DNA from: Marinobacter nanhaiticus D15-8W
Lineage (GTDB): Bacteria > Pseudomonadota > Gammaproteobacteria > Pseudomonadales > Oleiphilaceae
DNA: 64,000 nucleotides
NCBI RefSeq assembly: GCF_036511935.1
Contig: NZ_AP028878.1
Coordinates: 930,001 to 994,000, forward strand
Reading direction: 5' to 3'
Both the position numbers and the translations under genes were made by a program. This document shows, one piece after another, positions 52,917 to 61,894 of the stretch. How positions within the stretch are numbered: position 1 is the first letter of the stretch; each line of letters opens with the position of its first letter. The notes below the pieces were generated by a model, which was given only the letters and a program-made list of their open reading frames with translations, was not told the origin of the DNA and searched no databases.

Positions 52917-53058
52917 TGTAGCAGATGCTTTAGCTTCTGAGGCGCCGCAAGGCGCCTTTTTTATTTCTAGCGTGCAAGGTGTTTGGGGTCGTCACGTCAG
53001 GTGGCTTGGAAACCTGGGCAGCCCTGCGGGCTGCTCCGAAGCTAAAGCGTCGGCTACA
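52917..53058. repeat. Inverted repeat pair flanking the typA terminator (REP-like)
   Basis: The 21-base arm at 52917-52937 (TGTAGCAGATGCTTTAGCTTC) and the arm at 53038-53058 (GAAGCTAAAGCGTCGGCTACA) are reverse complements at 19 of 21 positions. Between them lie the typA terminator and a perfect GCAGCCC-TGC-GGGCTGC hairpin (53018-53034). The form recalls small palindromic intergenic repeats; no other copy was found in this window by eye. Confidence 0.6.
52940..52962 (+). terminator. Terminator of typA
   Basis: AGGCGCC-GCAA-GGCGCCT stem followed by TTTTTT. Confidence 0.92.
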
Positions 53059-53179
53059 TTCTAGGTGGAGCTTCTCACCCGCTGCTATCCCTCTTCAGAC
53101 TGGCAATTCCCCGTCTGATCTCCTAAATTCGGCCAGACTACATCTTTATCCGTCCCAAGGACTCAGAGGTCTGTCTGCC

Positions 53180-54151
53180 ATGCTGTCGCTCTATCCCGAC
53201 ATCAAGCCCTACGCCGAGCATCGCCTGAAAGTGGATGCGCCCCATGAACTCTATATAGAAGAAAGCGGTAATTCCGACGGTATTCCTGTGGTGGTGGTTC
53301 ATGGCGGTCCCGGTGGAGGATGTGAGGACTACTACCGGCGCTTTTTCGATGCCGAGCGTTTTCGCATCATCTTGTTCGACCAGCGTGGTGCAGGGCGCTC
53401 CACACCGCTGGCGGAGCTCGAAGGCAATGACACCCAGGCGCTGGTGGAGGATCTGGAGCGCATTCGCCATTTCCTTGGGATCGATCAGTGGGTGCTATTT
53501 GGCGGGAGTTGGGGCTCGACCCTGAGCCTGGTCTATGCCGAAACCCATCCCGACCAAGTGCTTGCATTAATCCTGCGTGGCATCTTCCTATGCAGGCCGC
53601 AGGATATCCACTGGTTCTATCAGGAAGGTGCCAGTCGCGTCTTTCCAGATTACTGGAGGGATTATCTCTCAGTGATCCCCGAAGGTGAGCGGGACGATTT
53701 AGTGAGCGCCTACTACCGTCGATTGACCAGTCCCAATGAGCTTGAGCAGATACAAGCGGCAAAAGCCTGGTCCGTTTGGGAAGGGCGCTGCGCCACGCTC
53801 CATCCCAATCCCCGCGTCGTCGAGCATTTCGGTCATCCCCATGTGGCCATCGCGTTGGCCCGGATCGAGTGCCACTACTTCATGAACAATGCCTTCCTTG
53901 AAGCGGATCAAATCGTTCGCGACGCCGGACGCCTGAAAGGGATCCCGGGCCATATCGTTCACGGGCGCTATGACATGGTGTGTCCATTGGACAACGCCCA
54001 GGCACTGACCGAAGCCTGGCCGGAAGCCGACTTCGCGATCATCCGTGATGCGGGCCATTCTGCTTCTGAGCCGGCGATCGTCGATGCACTGATGATTGCC
54101 TGCGAGAAAGTCGCTGAGTACTACGCGAAAGGGCCCCATCGTCCGGTCTAG
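53180..54151 (+). CDS. pip: Proline iminopeptidase (prolyl aminopeptidase)
   Basis: Cytoplasmic alpha/beta hydrolase (peptidase S33) that removes N-terminal proline. 323 residues from the ATG at 53180; the open frame extends about 200 bases upstream through the repeat region but the family starts near LYPDIKPYAEHRL. Oxyanion motif HGGPGGG at 41-47, nucleophile Ser110 in GGSWGS, FDQRGAGRS at 66-74, acid Asp in VHGRYDMVCP and catalytic His in DAGHSASEP. Dtd follows. Confidence 0.95.
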   Translation: MLSLYPDIKPYAEHRLKVDAPHELYIEESGNSDGIPVVVVHGGPGGGCEDYYRRFFDAERFRIILFDQRGAGRSTPLAELEGNDTQALVEDLERIRHFLGIDQWVLFGGSWGSTLSLVYAETHPDQVLALILRGIFLCRPQDIHWFYQEGASRVFPDYWRDYLSVIPEGERDDLVSAYYRRLTSPNELEQIQAAKAWSVWEGRCATLHPNPRVVEHFGHPHVAIALARIECHYFMNNAFLEADQIVRDAGRLKGIPGHIVHGRYDMVCPLDNAQALTEAWPEADFAIIRDAGHSASEPAIVDALMIACEKVAEYYAKGPHRPV

Positions 54152-54359
54152 GTACAACATGAGCTCGCCCTACGGCGAGGGCTCCCAAAGAGGGCAATAG
54201 GGGTTTTGTCTATTTATGTAACCGCCGCTTGCCCACCCGGATCGGGATAATTAGAATCCCGATCTGTTCAATTTCATACCGCCGTGTAATGAAACAATCC
54301 AAAAAGCCGCACGGCGCGTGAAAACAGGCCTTTCAGGGCAGAAGGACAAGGAGCCGTTT

Positions 54360-54803
54360 TTGAAAGCGCTGATCCAGCGGGTCACTCAAGCCAACGTCGA
54401 TGTGGGCGGCCAATCGGTCGGCCGGATTGATGCCGGTATCCTGCTTTTCCTGGGCGTCGAGCATAAAGACACCCGGGACACCGTTCTTCGCCTTTGCCAG
54501 CGCATTCTCAACTACCGAATCTTCGCCGACGATGATGGTCGGATGAACCTCAGCCTCCTCGATACCGGGGGTAGTCTACTTGCCGTTCCACAGTTCACCC
54601 TTGCTGCCGATACCCGAAAGGGCCAGCGCCCCAGTTTTTCCTCTGCGGCGCCCCCCGAGCAGGGGAAGCCCTTGTTCGATGCTTTTGTGGAGCAGGCGGG
54701 ACAGTCATTGGGTTCGGCGCGGTTGGCAACGGGGCAATTCGGTGCGGACATGGCAGTAAGCCTGGTAAACGATGGGCCTGTCACCTTCGTTCTGGAAGCG
54801 TGA
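54360..54803 (+). CDS. dtd: D-aminoacyl-tRNA deacylase
   Basis: Hydrolyses D-amino acids from tRNA, proofreading chirality. 147 residues from a TTG start at 54360, chosen because AAGGAG precedes it and it yields the family start MKALIQRVTQANV; a GTG at 54318 would add 14 residues foreign to the family. The catalytic VPQFTLAADT stretch has Thr80 at the E. coli position, and GQFGADMAVSLVNDGPVT carries the Gly-cisPro motif. Pip-dtd adjacency suggests one transcript. Confidence 0.95.
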   Translation: MKALIQRVTQANVDVGGQSVGRIDAGILLFLGVEHKDTRDTVLRLCQRILNYRIFADDDGRMNLSLLDTGGSLLAVPQFTLAADTRKGQRPSFSSAAPPEQGKPLFDAFVEQAGQSLGSARLATGQFGADMAVSLVNDGPVTFVLEA

Positions 54804-55443
54804 GGCGTGAAGTTTGTAGCTGTAGCTACGGTTGCCCTTTGTCACAAAGTCGTAATGATTACCGTGATTCAATGCGGCGCAAGTGAAACGGCGCTGGCCA
54901 AAGGTCGGAGTTGAGTCGGTGGCGAGTTGTGCTACCTTCCGGGCGTCTGGCGGGCTGAGCAATTTGGGGGCGCGCTAATATTTAATGCTTCATCTTGGAG
55001 CGGCTCAATCACAATCATGACAGCATGTTTAGTTTTAAGTGGCTGAAAATTAAAAATAATTGTGAATTGGCCTAAAAGTTGTTGGTGGAGTTCGGAATTG
55101 TTCGGAGTGTGGTGCCTAAAAAATCGCCACAAAAAATTTGCAAAATAGCGCACAGTGTATTAAAACCTAGTCATCATGCAGTGCATTAAGAAGCTACTGT
55201 AAGTGACTGACCTTTAAGGCCTAGCAAGCGATTGAAGTAGATGCTTCTCGAAAAAACGCCAAGCACGGTCACAAGGTGAAACGAAATCACACATGAATAA
55301 TTTCTGTAATTCCGGAAGGATACAGGCGGAAGTAACGGGAATGACATGTTTGATTCACATAATGGGTCTGTCAGGGCCCAATACTAAAAACGGGTAAAAA
55401 CCCGCGGCTAAAACCTGAGTTAACTCAAGAAGGAAGACGCAAC
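54804..55443 (+). other. 640-base AT-rich non-coding region before the porin
   Basis: From about 54970 the base composition turns markedly AT-rich compared with the surrounding genes. It holds GTAGC-TGTA-GCTAC near 54822-54835, CGGGT-AAAA-ACCCG at 55391-55404, and the palindrome GAGTTAACTC at 55419-55428 just before the porin ribosome site AAGGAAG. Short minus-strand frames at 54705-54962 and 54932-55153 have no support. It probably contains a regulated porin promoter and long leader; I cannot place the promoter. Confidence 0.5.
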
Positions 55444-56439
55444 ATGAAAAAGACTCTGATCGCATCGGCTGTAGCGGCGGCTACATTCTCCGGCGCTGCT
55501 CTGGCGCAGGAAAGCAACCTGCCGACCGTTTACGGTAACATCCAGTATGCGGTGTACTACGAGGATATCGACGGTACCTCCGAGCTGAGCCACTTCGACA
55601 ACGGTTCTACTCTGGGTGTTAAGCACGACCACGAAATTGCCCCGGGCCTGACTGGCTTCCTGAAGCTGGAGCTTGAAGGTCTGGCTGCTGACGACAAAGA
55701 CCGTGAAACTGGTCTGGAAGATGTCGACGAAGCTTACATCGGTGTTAAGGGCGACAGCTTCGGTCAACTGTGGGTTGGTTCTGACGACTCCGTATACGAG
55801 TCAGCCATCGTTGGCATTGCTAACTTCTACGAGGTTGGTGACAACTTCGGTGGCCTGCAAGATACTGGTGAAGGCGACCTGATCCAGTACCAGACTCCGT
55901 CCTTCGGCGGCCTGACTTTTGCCGGCGCTGTTCAGATCAACGGTGATGGTGATGATCAGTCACTGTCTGACAAGAACGGTAAGAAGTCCTACCCGTACCA
56001 GTTGGTTGCTGCCTACGAAATGGACGCGCTGAGCTTGGCCGTTGCTATGGATTCTAACGACGGTGGCGATGATAACAACGAGAACACCTACGGTGTGCGC
56101 GCCGCATACTCTATGGATAACCTCTCCCTGTCCGCTGAGTATCAGACCCGCAAAGACGATGCTGATCTGGCCGGTGTCATGGGCGTTTACACACTGGGCG
56201 CCAACCAGTTTGCTCTGTCATACGAACTCAAGTCTTTCGACGAGACTGATGACGATCAGGACATCGTAACTCTGCAGGCGCTGCATAACCTTTCCGATCA
56301 CATGTACGTCTATGTGGAGGGTTACCTGAAGTCCTCTGACGAAGATAACATCAACGAGTTCTTCCAGAATGGCGAGACCGTTGCTGTTGCCGCTGACGAG
56401 AAGAGTGGCGTAGCTGTTGGTGCGGTTTACTACTTCTGA
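55444..56439 (+). CDS. Gram-negative outer-membrane porin
   Basis: General diffusion porin. 331 residues. Signal peptide MKKTLIASAVAAATFSGAAL with cut after ALA (about residue 21). The mature protein starts QESNLPTVYGNIQYAVYYED and shows alternating beta strands with acidic turns (DDKDRETGLEDVDEAYIGVK; GSDDSVYESAIVG), and the C-terminal residue is Phe in AVGAVYYF, the BAM recognition signal. Strongly acidic loops suit a marine or halophilic organism. Pores and substrate preference cannot be read from sequence. Confidence 0.92.
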   Translation: MKKTLIASAVAAATFSGAALAQESNLPTVYGNIQYAVYYEDIDGTSELSHFDNGSTLGVKHDHEIAPGLTGFLKLELEGLAADDKDRETGLEDVDEAYIGVKGDSFGQLWVGSDDSVYESAIVGIANFYEVGDNFGGLQDTGEGDLIQYQTPSFGGLTFAGAVQINGDGDDQSLSDKNGKKSYPYQLVAAYEMDALSLAVAMDSNDGGDDNNENTYGVRAAYSMDNLSLSAEYQTRKDDADLAGVMGVYTLGANQFALSYELKSFDETDDDQDIVTLQALHNLSDHMYVYVEGYLKSSDEDNINEFFQNGETVAVAADEKSGVAVGAVYYF

Positions 56440-56477
56440 TCCAGGCTTAGCCTGATCTAGAAGCAGTACCAAACCAG

Positions 56478-56510
56478 AAAACCGGCAACCTTCGGGTTGC
56501 CGGTTTTTTT
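56478..56510 (+). terminator. Terminator of the porin gene
   Basis: AAAACCGGCAACC-TTCG-GGTTGCCGGTTTTTTT: 13-bp stem with a UUCG-type loop and T tract. Confidence 0.95.
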
Positions 56511-56572
56511 GTGCCTGAAATTCTCTGGCGTTATGCTCATACGCGGTCGATAAATCTCCCGGGAGTCCAACC

Positions 56573-57418
56573 ATGGCTGAAGAGCTGGAAATCAAGCTGA
56601 CCCTCGCATCCGATAGCTCCGAACGGGTCCTAGCCTGGATAGCGGATAAGCACGCGGGTGAGCTTTCCAGCAAACACCTGCTCAATCGCTACTACGACAC
56701 GCCTGACCAGATGCTTAACCAGCAGCGTGCCGCCTTGCGGGTTCGGCAGGCGGGCACCCATTACATCCAAACCCTCAAGACCAAGGGCGAATTCGTCTCC
56801 GGAGCCCACCGCCGCAACGAATGGGAGTGGCCGCTACCCGGGGCAAACCTGAATCTAGGTCTCCTGGCTGATACGCCTATTGCGGATCGGGTCAACCTGG
56901 CGGAGCTCGAGGTGATCTTCGAGACCAATTTCCAGCGCCAGAGTGTCATCCTGGAGGAAAACGATGCGTCAGTGGAGTTCGCCCTGGATCTCGGCAAAAT
57001 CGTCGCCGACGATAAGGCGCTTGATCTGGCCGAAGTGGAGTTCGAGCTTAAAAGCGGTGACAGTGGTGCGTTGATGGCCTTGGCGGTGGAGCTTTCCGGC
57101 CGGGCACCGATGTTTCTGAATCTGGTGAGCAAGGCGGAGCAGGGCTACTGGCTGGCCGGGCTGGGTGAGCCGTCACCGGAAGTGGTCGGCGACGATAGCG
57201 TTACGGCCTTTCTGCGGGCTGTGAGCGTGCAGTGGCTGACAGGCGTAGCGAGCGAAGCCTTGCAATCAGCCATTGAGGCGATCGAGACGAGCGCCGAAAA
57301 CTTAGGCCTCCGGTCCCAGTGGCAGTGGGTGCGTGAGCAGGCATCGACGTCGCAGCATCCTCGCTGGATGTTTCAGCCGCCACTGGTCCAACTACAACTG
57401 GGGTTGCTGAACGGCTAG
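56573..57418 (+). CDS. CYTH-domain protein (inorganic triphosphatase-like)
   Basis: 281 residues. The CYTH signature EELEIKLTL opens the protein, and the paired acidic/basic tunnel residues continue (RYYDTPDQMLNQQRAALRVR, YIQTLKTKGEF, EWPLPG, EFALDLGKIVADDKALDLAE, EVEFELKSG). These hold metal and the triphosphate in the family. E. coli YgiF (CYTH plus CHAD, 433 residues) is encoded just upstream of glnE; here the protein stops soon after a helical stretch (about 205-281) with no full CHAD domain, and a potassium-channel gene lies between it and glnE. Its stop overlaps that gene's stop on the other strand. Confidence 0.85.
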   Translation: MAEELEIKLTLASDSSERVLAWIADKHAGELSSKHLLNRYYDTPDQMLNQQRAALRVRQAGTHYIQTLKTKGEFVSGAHRRNEWEWPLPGANLNLGLLADTPIADRVNLAELEVIFETNFQRQSVILEENDASVEFALDLGKIVADDKALDLAEVEFELKSGDSGALMALAVELSGRAPMFLNLVSKAEQGYWLAGLGEPSPEVVGDDSVTAFLRAVSVQWLTGVASEALQSAIEAIETSAENLGLRSQWQWVREQASTSQHPRWMFQPPLVQLQLGLLNG

Positions 57419-58602
57419 TCCTGTTTGTCGGTCGGCACCTTGGGGATCGTCGCACCCGCTTGCGGCTGATCGTCCTGGAGATTATGCCAGCGCTCAAGGA
57501 AAGCCCGGTAACGATCCAGGGCATCGACCAGTTCCTCGGTCGGCGGCGTGTCTGCGGATTTGACCAGTACGATCAGGCCGCGGCCTTCGACTTCCTTATC
57601 CGGCTCCGGATGGCAGACCACCCGATTCTCCTCATCGATATAAGCCAGGGCGGTACCTATGCCATGCCTTATCAGTGCGCTGACGATATCCGCCCAGGTG
57701 AGGTCGTCGAGGTTTAGCTCGTAGCGATGCGGATGGTCGTTCTGGTAGTTGAACAGATCCTCCAGCACCTTCTCCGATCCGGGAGAAACGACGGCCCGGA
57801 CCATGATTTCCGGATAGGTGCGAACAGGGCGAATGACGGTACGAATACCCATGGTTGTATAGCGATGGCGGTCCTCATCGCGAACGCATTCAAGCGTCGC
57901 CCGATGACAGAGCTTGAGATCGTTGAGCCGATGGGCAATGTTGAAGGTGACGCTATCCGAGTCCGGGTCTGACTCGTCCGGTGCGAGCACGATGATGTGG
58001 CGGGCATCGATGATATTGACGGCCCGGAGGGCTTGCGGGTCGCCGCCCGAGCCATGATAGTGCACGAGGCCGGCATCCCTCAGTTCCGGCGGGAGTCCTT
58101 CCGGGTACTGTTGTGTCAGAATCTGTATGGGCACGCTCTCGTAGCCCGGCACCGCCCGGATCTGGCTCGAAAGCCGCAGGAAGTATTGTTGGCCGCCGTA
58201 TTTTGGGGTGTTGATGATGACGATATGATTCTTCATGTTGTATCTCCAGCGGCCTGTCAGTATGCGCTCGCGCCGATAGAACCGGTATTCGATGTAGTCG
58301 CTGACGATCAGCGTCAACACGGTGATCGCCATGATGTACATCACTGCAACGGTAATGAGCCGCCCCCAGGGGGTCTGGGGAGAAATGTCACCGTAGCCTA
58401 CCGTCGCTAGTGTGGTGAAGGTCAGCCAGAAAGCCTCAAGCAACGACAGTCCTTCAAAAGTCATCATGGCGATGATGTGGATGCCGACGAGGGACAGCAG
58501 CGCAATCAGCAGGCGTTTGATCCGTTGGCGAATCACCCCCGACATGGGAAGATGCGAGAAGTGGTGCTCGGCGGTAATGGCGCGTCGGTCTTTATTCAGC
58601 AT
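57415..58602 (-). CDS. Two-helix potassium channel with RCK/TrkA-N-like domain
   Basis: 395 residues. Two membrane helices (about 30-48 and 80-102) flank a pore loop with the filter TVGYGD at 67-72. The cytosolic region begins KNHIVIINTPKYGGQQYFLR, a nucleotide-binding Rossmann start that lacks a clean GxGxxG, and goes on to NIIDARHIIVLAPDESDPDS, as in RCK/VIC-type channel proteins. The C-terminal part (TWADIVSALIRHGIGTALAY) may be a second regulatory domain. Selective K+ flux in the inner membrane is likely; ligand unknown. Convergent with the CYTH gene and divergent from glnE. Confidence 0.88.
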   Translation of the reverse strand: MLNKDRRAITAEHHFSHLPMSGVIRQRIKRLLIALLSLVGIHIIAMMTFEGLSLLEAFWLTFTTLATVGYGDISPQTPWGRLITVAVMYIMAITVLTLIVSDYIEYRFYRRERILTGRWRYNMKNHIVIINTPKYGGQQYFLRLSSQIRAVPGYESVPIQILTQQYPEGLPPELRDAGLVHYHGSGGDPQALRAVNIIDARHIIVLAPDESDPDSDSVTFNIAHRLNDLKLCHRATLECVRDEDRHRYTTMGIRTVIRPVRTYPEIMVRAVVSPGSEKVLEDLFNYQNDHPHRYELNLDDLTWADIVSALIRHGIGTALAYIDEENRVVCHPEPDKEVEGRGLIVLVKSADTPPTEELVDALDRYRAFLERWHNLQDDQPQAGATIPKVPTDKQD

Positions 58603-58836
58603 CGCGGCGAAACTTCCGGTCCGGGCCTGGGTGTCTTGTGAATCCGCTCTCCCTCTGGGTGAGGGGGATTCGGACGCAGCTCCAATGTCAATGTGTGGCC
58701 TGAAGGTATAGAGAATTCAGGTATAAGTCTAATCGCTTGGCGGACAATCGTCTGGTTGTTTAATCAGAGGTTACCCGGCCGTCTTGTCCAGGTGACCAAC
58801 AAGAAAGCCAACACCAAAAACGAAATACTCAAGCCT

Positions 58837-61743
58837 ATGGTTTCATCACACGCGGAAATGCCCGCAGTCCCCGAATCCCTCGAACCTGATCTGCATAAGG
58901 TGTCTAAGATCCTGGATGCCATGGCACTCAATCAGGCTATAAACCAGGACACCGCGATCACCCGGGCCGCTTGGGAGCGTGCCTTGCTCTACAGCCTTTT
59001 CCTGAGGGAGGTCGCTGAGCGTGATCCCGAGTATTTATCCGAGTGGCTGGAAGCCTGGCCGCTGTCAGAGCCGACGACGACTGACGGCGTATCGGCCTGC
59101 TGGCAGCGTTACCTCGCCAGGGTGACCGACGAGCACAGCCTGCACCGTGAGCTGCGCCTATTCCGTCGGGAGTGCATGTTCCGGATCGTCTTTCGGGATT
59201 TCCTGCGCCTGGCAGACCTTAACGAAACTATGGCCGCAGCCAGCAGTCTTGCCGATGTTGCTATCGGCGGCGCCCTGGCTTGGCTTCATGAGGATGCCTG
59301 TGAACAGTGGGGCACGCCTTACGGTGCCGATCCGGTAACGGGAAAAGAAACGCCCCAAAAGATGATTGTGCTGGGCATGGGCAAACTGGGTGGCTTCGAG
59401 CTGAACGTGTCGTCGGATATCGATTTGATCTTCGCGTTTCCGAGCAACGGCGAAACCCGGGATGGCCGGCGAACCCTCGATAACCAGCAGTTTTTCACGC
59501 GGCTCGGTCAACGGCTTATCCAGGCGCTGGATCAACTGACAGCAGACGGTTTCGTGTTTCGCGTTGATATGCGGCTGCGCCCATACGGCCAGAGCGGCGC
59601 GCTGGCATTAAGCTTTGCCGCGCTGGAGGCCTACTACCAGGACCAGGGGCGGGACTGGGAACGCTATGCCATGGTCAAGGCGCGGGTGGTCGCGGGAGAT
59701 CAGAAGGCGGGGCGGGTGCTTATGGAGAGCCTGCGGCCGTTCGTCTACCGCAAATACATCGATTTCAGTGCCTTCGAATCCCTGCGCAACATGAAGGCGA
59801 TGATCAGCCGGGAAGTCCGCCGCAAGGGGCTTGAGAACAACATCAAGCTGGGTAGCGGCGGTATCCGGGAGATTGAGTTCGTGGTCCAGGCATTCCAATT
59901 GATTCGCGGCGGCCGCGATCGTGAGCTGCAGCAGCGCGAACTATTGAAGATCCTACCCGAGTTAATGAACCTGGAACTCCTGCCCAAGGCGGTGACCGAT
60001 GAGCTGGCGGCGGCCTACGTTTTCCTGCGCAATGTCGAACACGGCCTGCAGGGCATGGCCGACCAGCAAACACAGGAACTCCCGGATACGGCACTCGAGC
60101 AGGCCCGCTTGGCGCTGATCATGGGCTTCGAGGATTGGTCGGCTTTCCATCGGGAGTTGGATGATCACCGTAAGCGTGTGGCCAAGCATTTTGCCGACAT
60201 TATCGCTTCGGATGACGAGGAGGCAGAAGAGCAGGAAGCCAGTGAGCGATGGCAGGAGATTTGGCTGGGGGAGCTGGAGCCGGATATTGCCGCCGAGCGT
60301 CTGGAGAGCGTCGGCTTTGAACAGCCCAGTGAGAGCTTCGAACTCCTTCAGAAACTGCGCCAGAGCCGCACGGCTCAAATGATGCAGACCGAAGGGCGTC
60401 GGCGCCTGAACCGTTTTATGCCGGTGCTGCTCGAGGCGTTGAGTGATGGCGAGGCCCCTTCGGAGACCTTGGGACGTGTGCTCCAGCTTGTCGAGGCGGT
60501 ACTGCGGCGGACGGCCTACCTGGTGTTGTTGCTGGAGAACCCCGAGGCGTTGAAGCAGTTGGTTCGGCTGTGCAGTGAAAGCCCCTGGATCGCCCGCCAA
60601 CTGGCCGAAACGCCTTTGCTTCTGGATGAGTTGCTCAATAAGGAAAGTCTTTATCATCCGCCCTCCAAGCAGGAGCTTGAGGACGACCTGCGCCAGCAAC
60701 TCCTGCGTATTCCGCTTGAGGATCTGGAAGAGCAGATGGAGGTGCTGCGCCACTTCAAAAAGACCCATGTGTTGAGGGTGGCGGCCTCGGAAATACGTGG
60801 CACACTGCCGCTGATGAAAGTGAGCGATTACCTCACCTGGATTGCCGAGGTTGTGCTCGACCATGTCGTGGACGTCGCTTTCTCCAATCTGGTCAGCCGT
60901 CATGGCTACCCGCGCCATGAAGACAGTCAGTCCAGCGACAGCGACTTTGCCGTTATCGGGTACGGCAAGCTCGGGGGCATCGAACTGGGTTACACCTCGG
61001 ACCTGGACCTGGTGTTCATTCACACCGCGGACCCCCAAGGTACGACCAACGGCGAGAAACCTATCGACAATGCGGTGTTCTATACCCGGCTAGGGCAGCG
61101 CATCGTGCATATCCTCAATGCGCAAACGCCCTCGGGCCAGCTGTACGAGGTGGATATGCGTTTGCGTCCCTCAGGCAACTCGGGCCTGTTGGTCAGCAGC
61201 CTCTCCGCTTTTGAGAAGTATCAGCGCGAAGACGCCTGGACCTGGGAGCACCAGGCCCTGGCCCGGGCCAGGGGCGTCGCGGGCAGCAAGGATGCGCTGG
61301 CGGCATTTGAAGCGCTGCGTCACGACCTGCTTTGCCAGCCCCGGGACCGCAAGAAGCTGCGCGACGAAGTCATGGAGATGCGGGAAAAGATGCGCGAGAA
61401 CCTGGGGTCGAAGGCTGGCGAGACGACCGAGGTTTTCCATATCAAGCATGACGAAGGCGGTATCGTCGACATCGAATTCATGGTGCAGTACCTGATGCTG
61501 GCTTATTCCGCAGAGCATCCGGAGCTGACCCAATGGTCCGATAATATTCGTCAAATGGAGGAGCTTGGTCGGGCTGGTGTGCTACCGACCGAAGATGCCG
61601 AAAAGCTACGGGAGGCTTATATCACACTGCGTTCGACGATCCACCGCAGGGCCTTGCAGAACCTCAATAGTCAGGTCGAGAGGGATGCTTTTGCCTCCGA
61701 AAGAGCCTACATCTGGAGTGTATGGCAGCGGGTCATGGGCTGA
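58837..61743 (+). CDS. glnE: Glutamine synthetase adenylyltransferase / adenylyl-removing enzyme
   Basis: Adds or removes AMP on Tyr of GlnA in response to PII and glutamine. 968 residues from the ATG at 58837; the open frame extends to 58693 (GTG at 58792 possible). Two nucleotidyltransferase domains are visible: an N-terminal removing domain with GMGKLGGFELNVSSDIDLIF and a C-terminal transferase domain with GYGKLGGIELGYTSDLDLVF, both with the DxD metal pair. Full length and intact. Acts on the GlnA encoded 8 kb to the left. ilvE follows, as in Pseudomonas. Confidence 0.97.
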   Translation: MVSSHAEMPAVPESLEPDLHKVSKILDAMALNQAINQDTAITRAAWERALLYSLFLREVAERDPEYLSEWLEAWPLSEPTTTDGVSACWQRYLARVTDEHSLHRELRLFRRECMFRIVFRDFLRLADLNETMAAASSLADVAIGGALAWLHEDACEQWGTPYGADPVTGKETPQKMIVLGMGKLGGFELNVSSDIDLIFAFPSNGETRDGRRTLDNQQFFTRLGQRLIQALDQLTADGFVFRVDMRLRPYGQSGALALSFAALEAYYQDQGRDWERYAMVKARVVAGDQKAGRVLMESLRPFVYRKYIDFSAFESLRNMKAMISREVRRKGLENNIKLGSGGIREIEFVVQAFQLIRGGRDRELQQRELLKILPELMNLELLPKAVTDELAAAYVFLRNVEHGLQGMADQQTQELPDTALEQARLALIMGFEDWSAFHRELDDHRKRVAKHFADIIASDDEEAEEQEASERWQEIWLGELEPDIAAERLESVGFEQPSESFELLQKLRQSRTAQMMQTEGRRRLNRFMPVLLEALSDGEAPSETLGRVLQLVEAVLRRTAYLVLLLENPEALKQLVRLCSESPWIARQLAETPLLLDELLNKESLYHPPSKQELEDDLRQQLLRIPLEDLEEQMEVLRHFKKTHVLRVAASEIRGTLPLMKVSDYLTWIAEVVLDHVVDVAFSNLVSRHGYPRHEDSQSSDSDFAVIGYGKLGGIELGYTSDLDLVFIHTADPQGTTNGEKPIDNAVFYTRLGQRIVHILNAQTPSGQLYEVDMRLRPSGNSGLLVSSLSAFEKYQREDAWTWEHQALARARGVAGSKDALAAFEALRHDLLCQPRDRKKLRDEVMEMREKMRENLGSKAGETTEVFHIKHDEGGIVDIEFMVQYLMLAYSAEHPELTQWSDNIRQMEELGRAGVLPTEDAEKLREAYITLRSTIHRRALQNLNSQVERDAFASERAYIWSVWQRVMG

Positions 61744-61796
61744 ACGTCGAGGTGGCAATGCTCAGGTCATGGGGTGTCTGCAGTCGTACTGGTTAC

Positions 61797-61825
61797 TTCG
61801 TCGGTCCCCGTTTTCCTGCTAGAAT
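61797..61825 (+). promoter_or_regulatory. Possible sigma-70 promoter of ilvE
   Basis: TAGAAT at 61820-61825 with a poor -35 (TTCGTC, 61797-61802) at 17 bases. About 63 bases from the expected start to the ilvE ATG. Confidence 0.35.
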
Positions 61826-61894
61826 GCCCGTCTTTTACAGTGTTTCCGGCTCGGTCGCGAAGCACTTTCATGGCTGGTTTCAGGAGCAATAAAG

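Noticed and set aside
51052..52917. 621-codon minus-strand frame opposite typA (and like frames opposite both tuf genes, fusA and rpoB)
   Set aside because: Antisense shadows; identical shadows appear opposite both tuf copies simply because the genes are identical.
52979..53179. Upstream extension of pip to 52979
   Set aside because: The added 67 residues run through the hairpin and inverted repeat and do not resemble the family, whose start matches the ATG at 53180.
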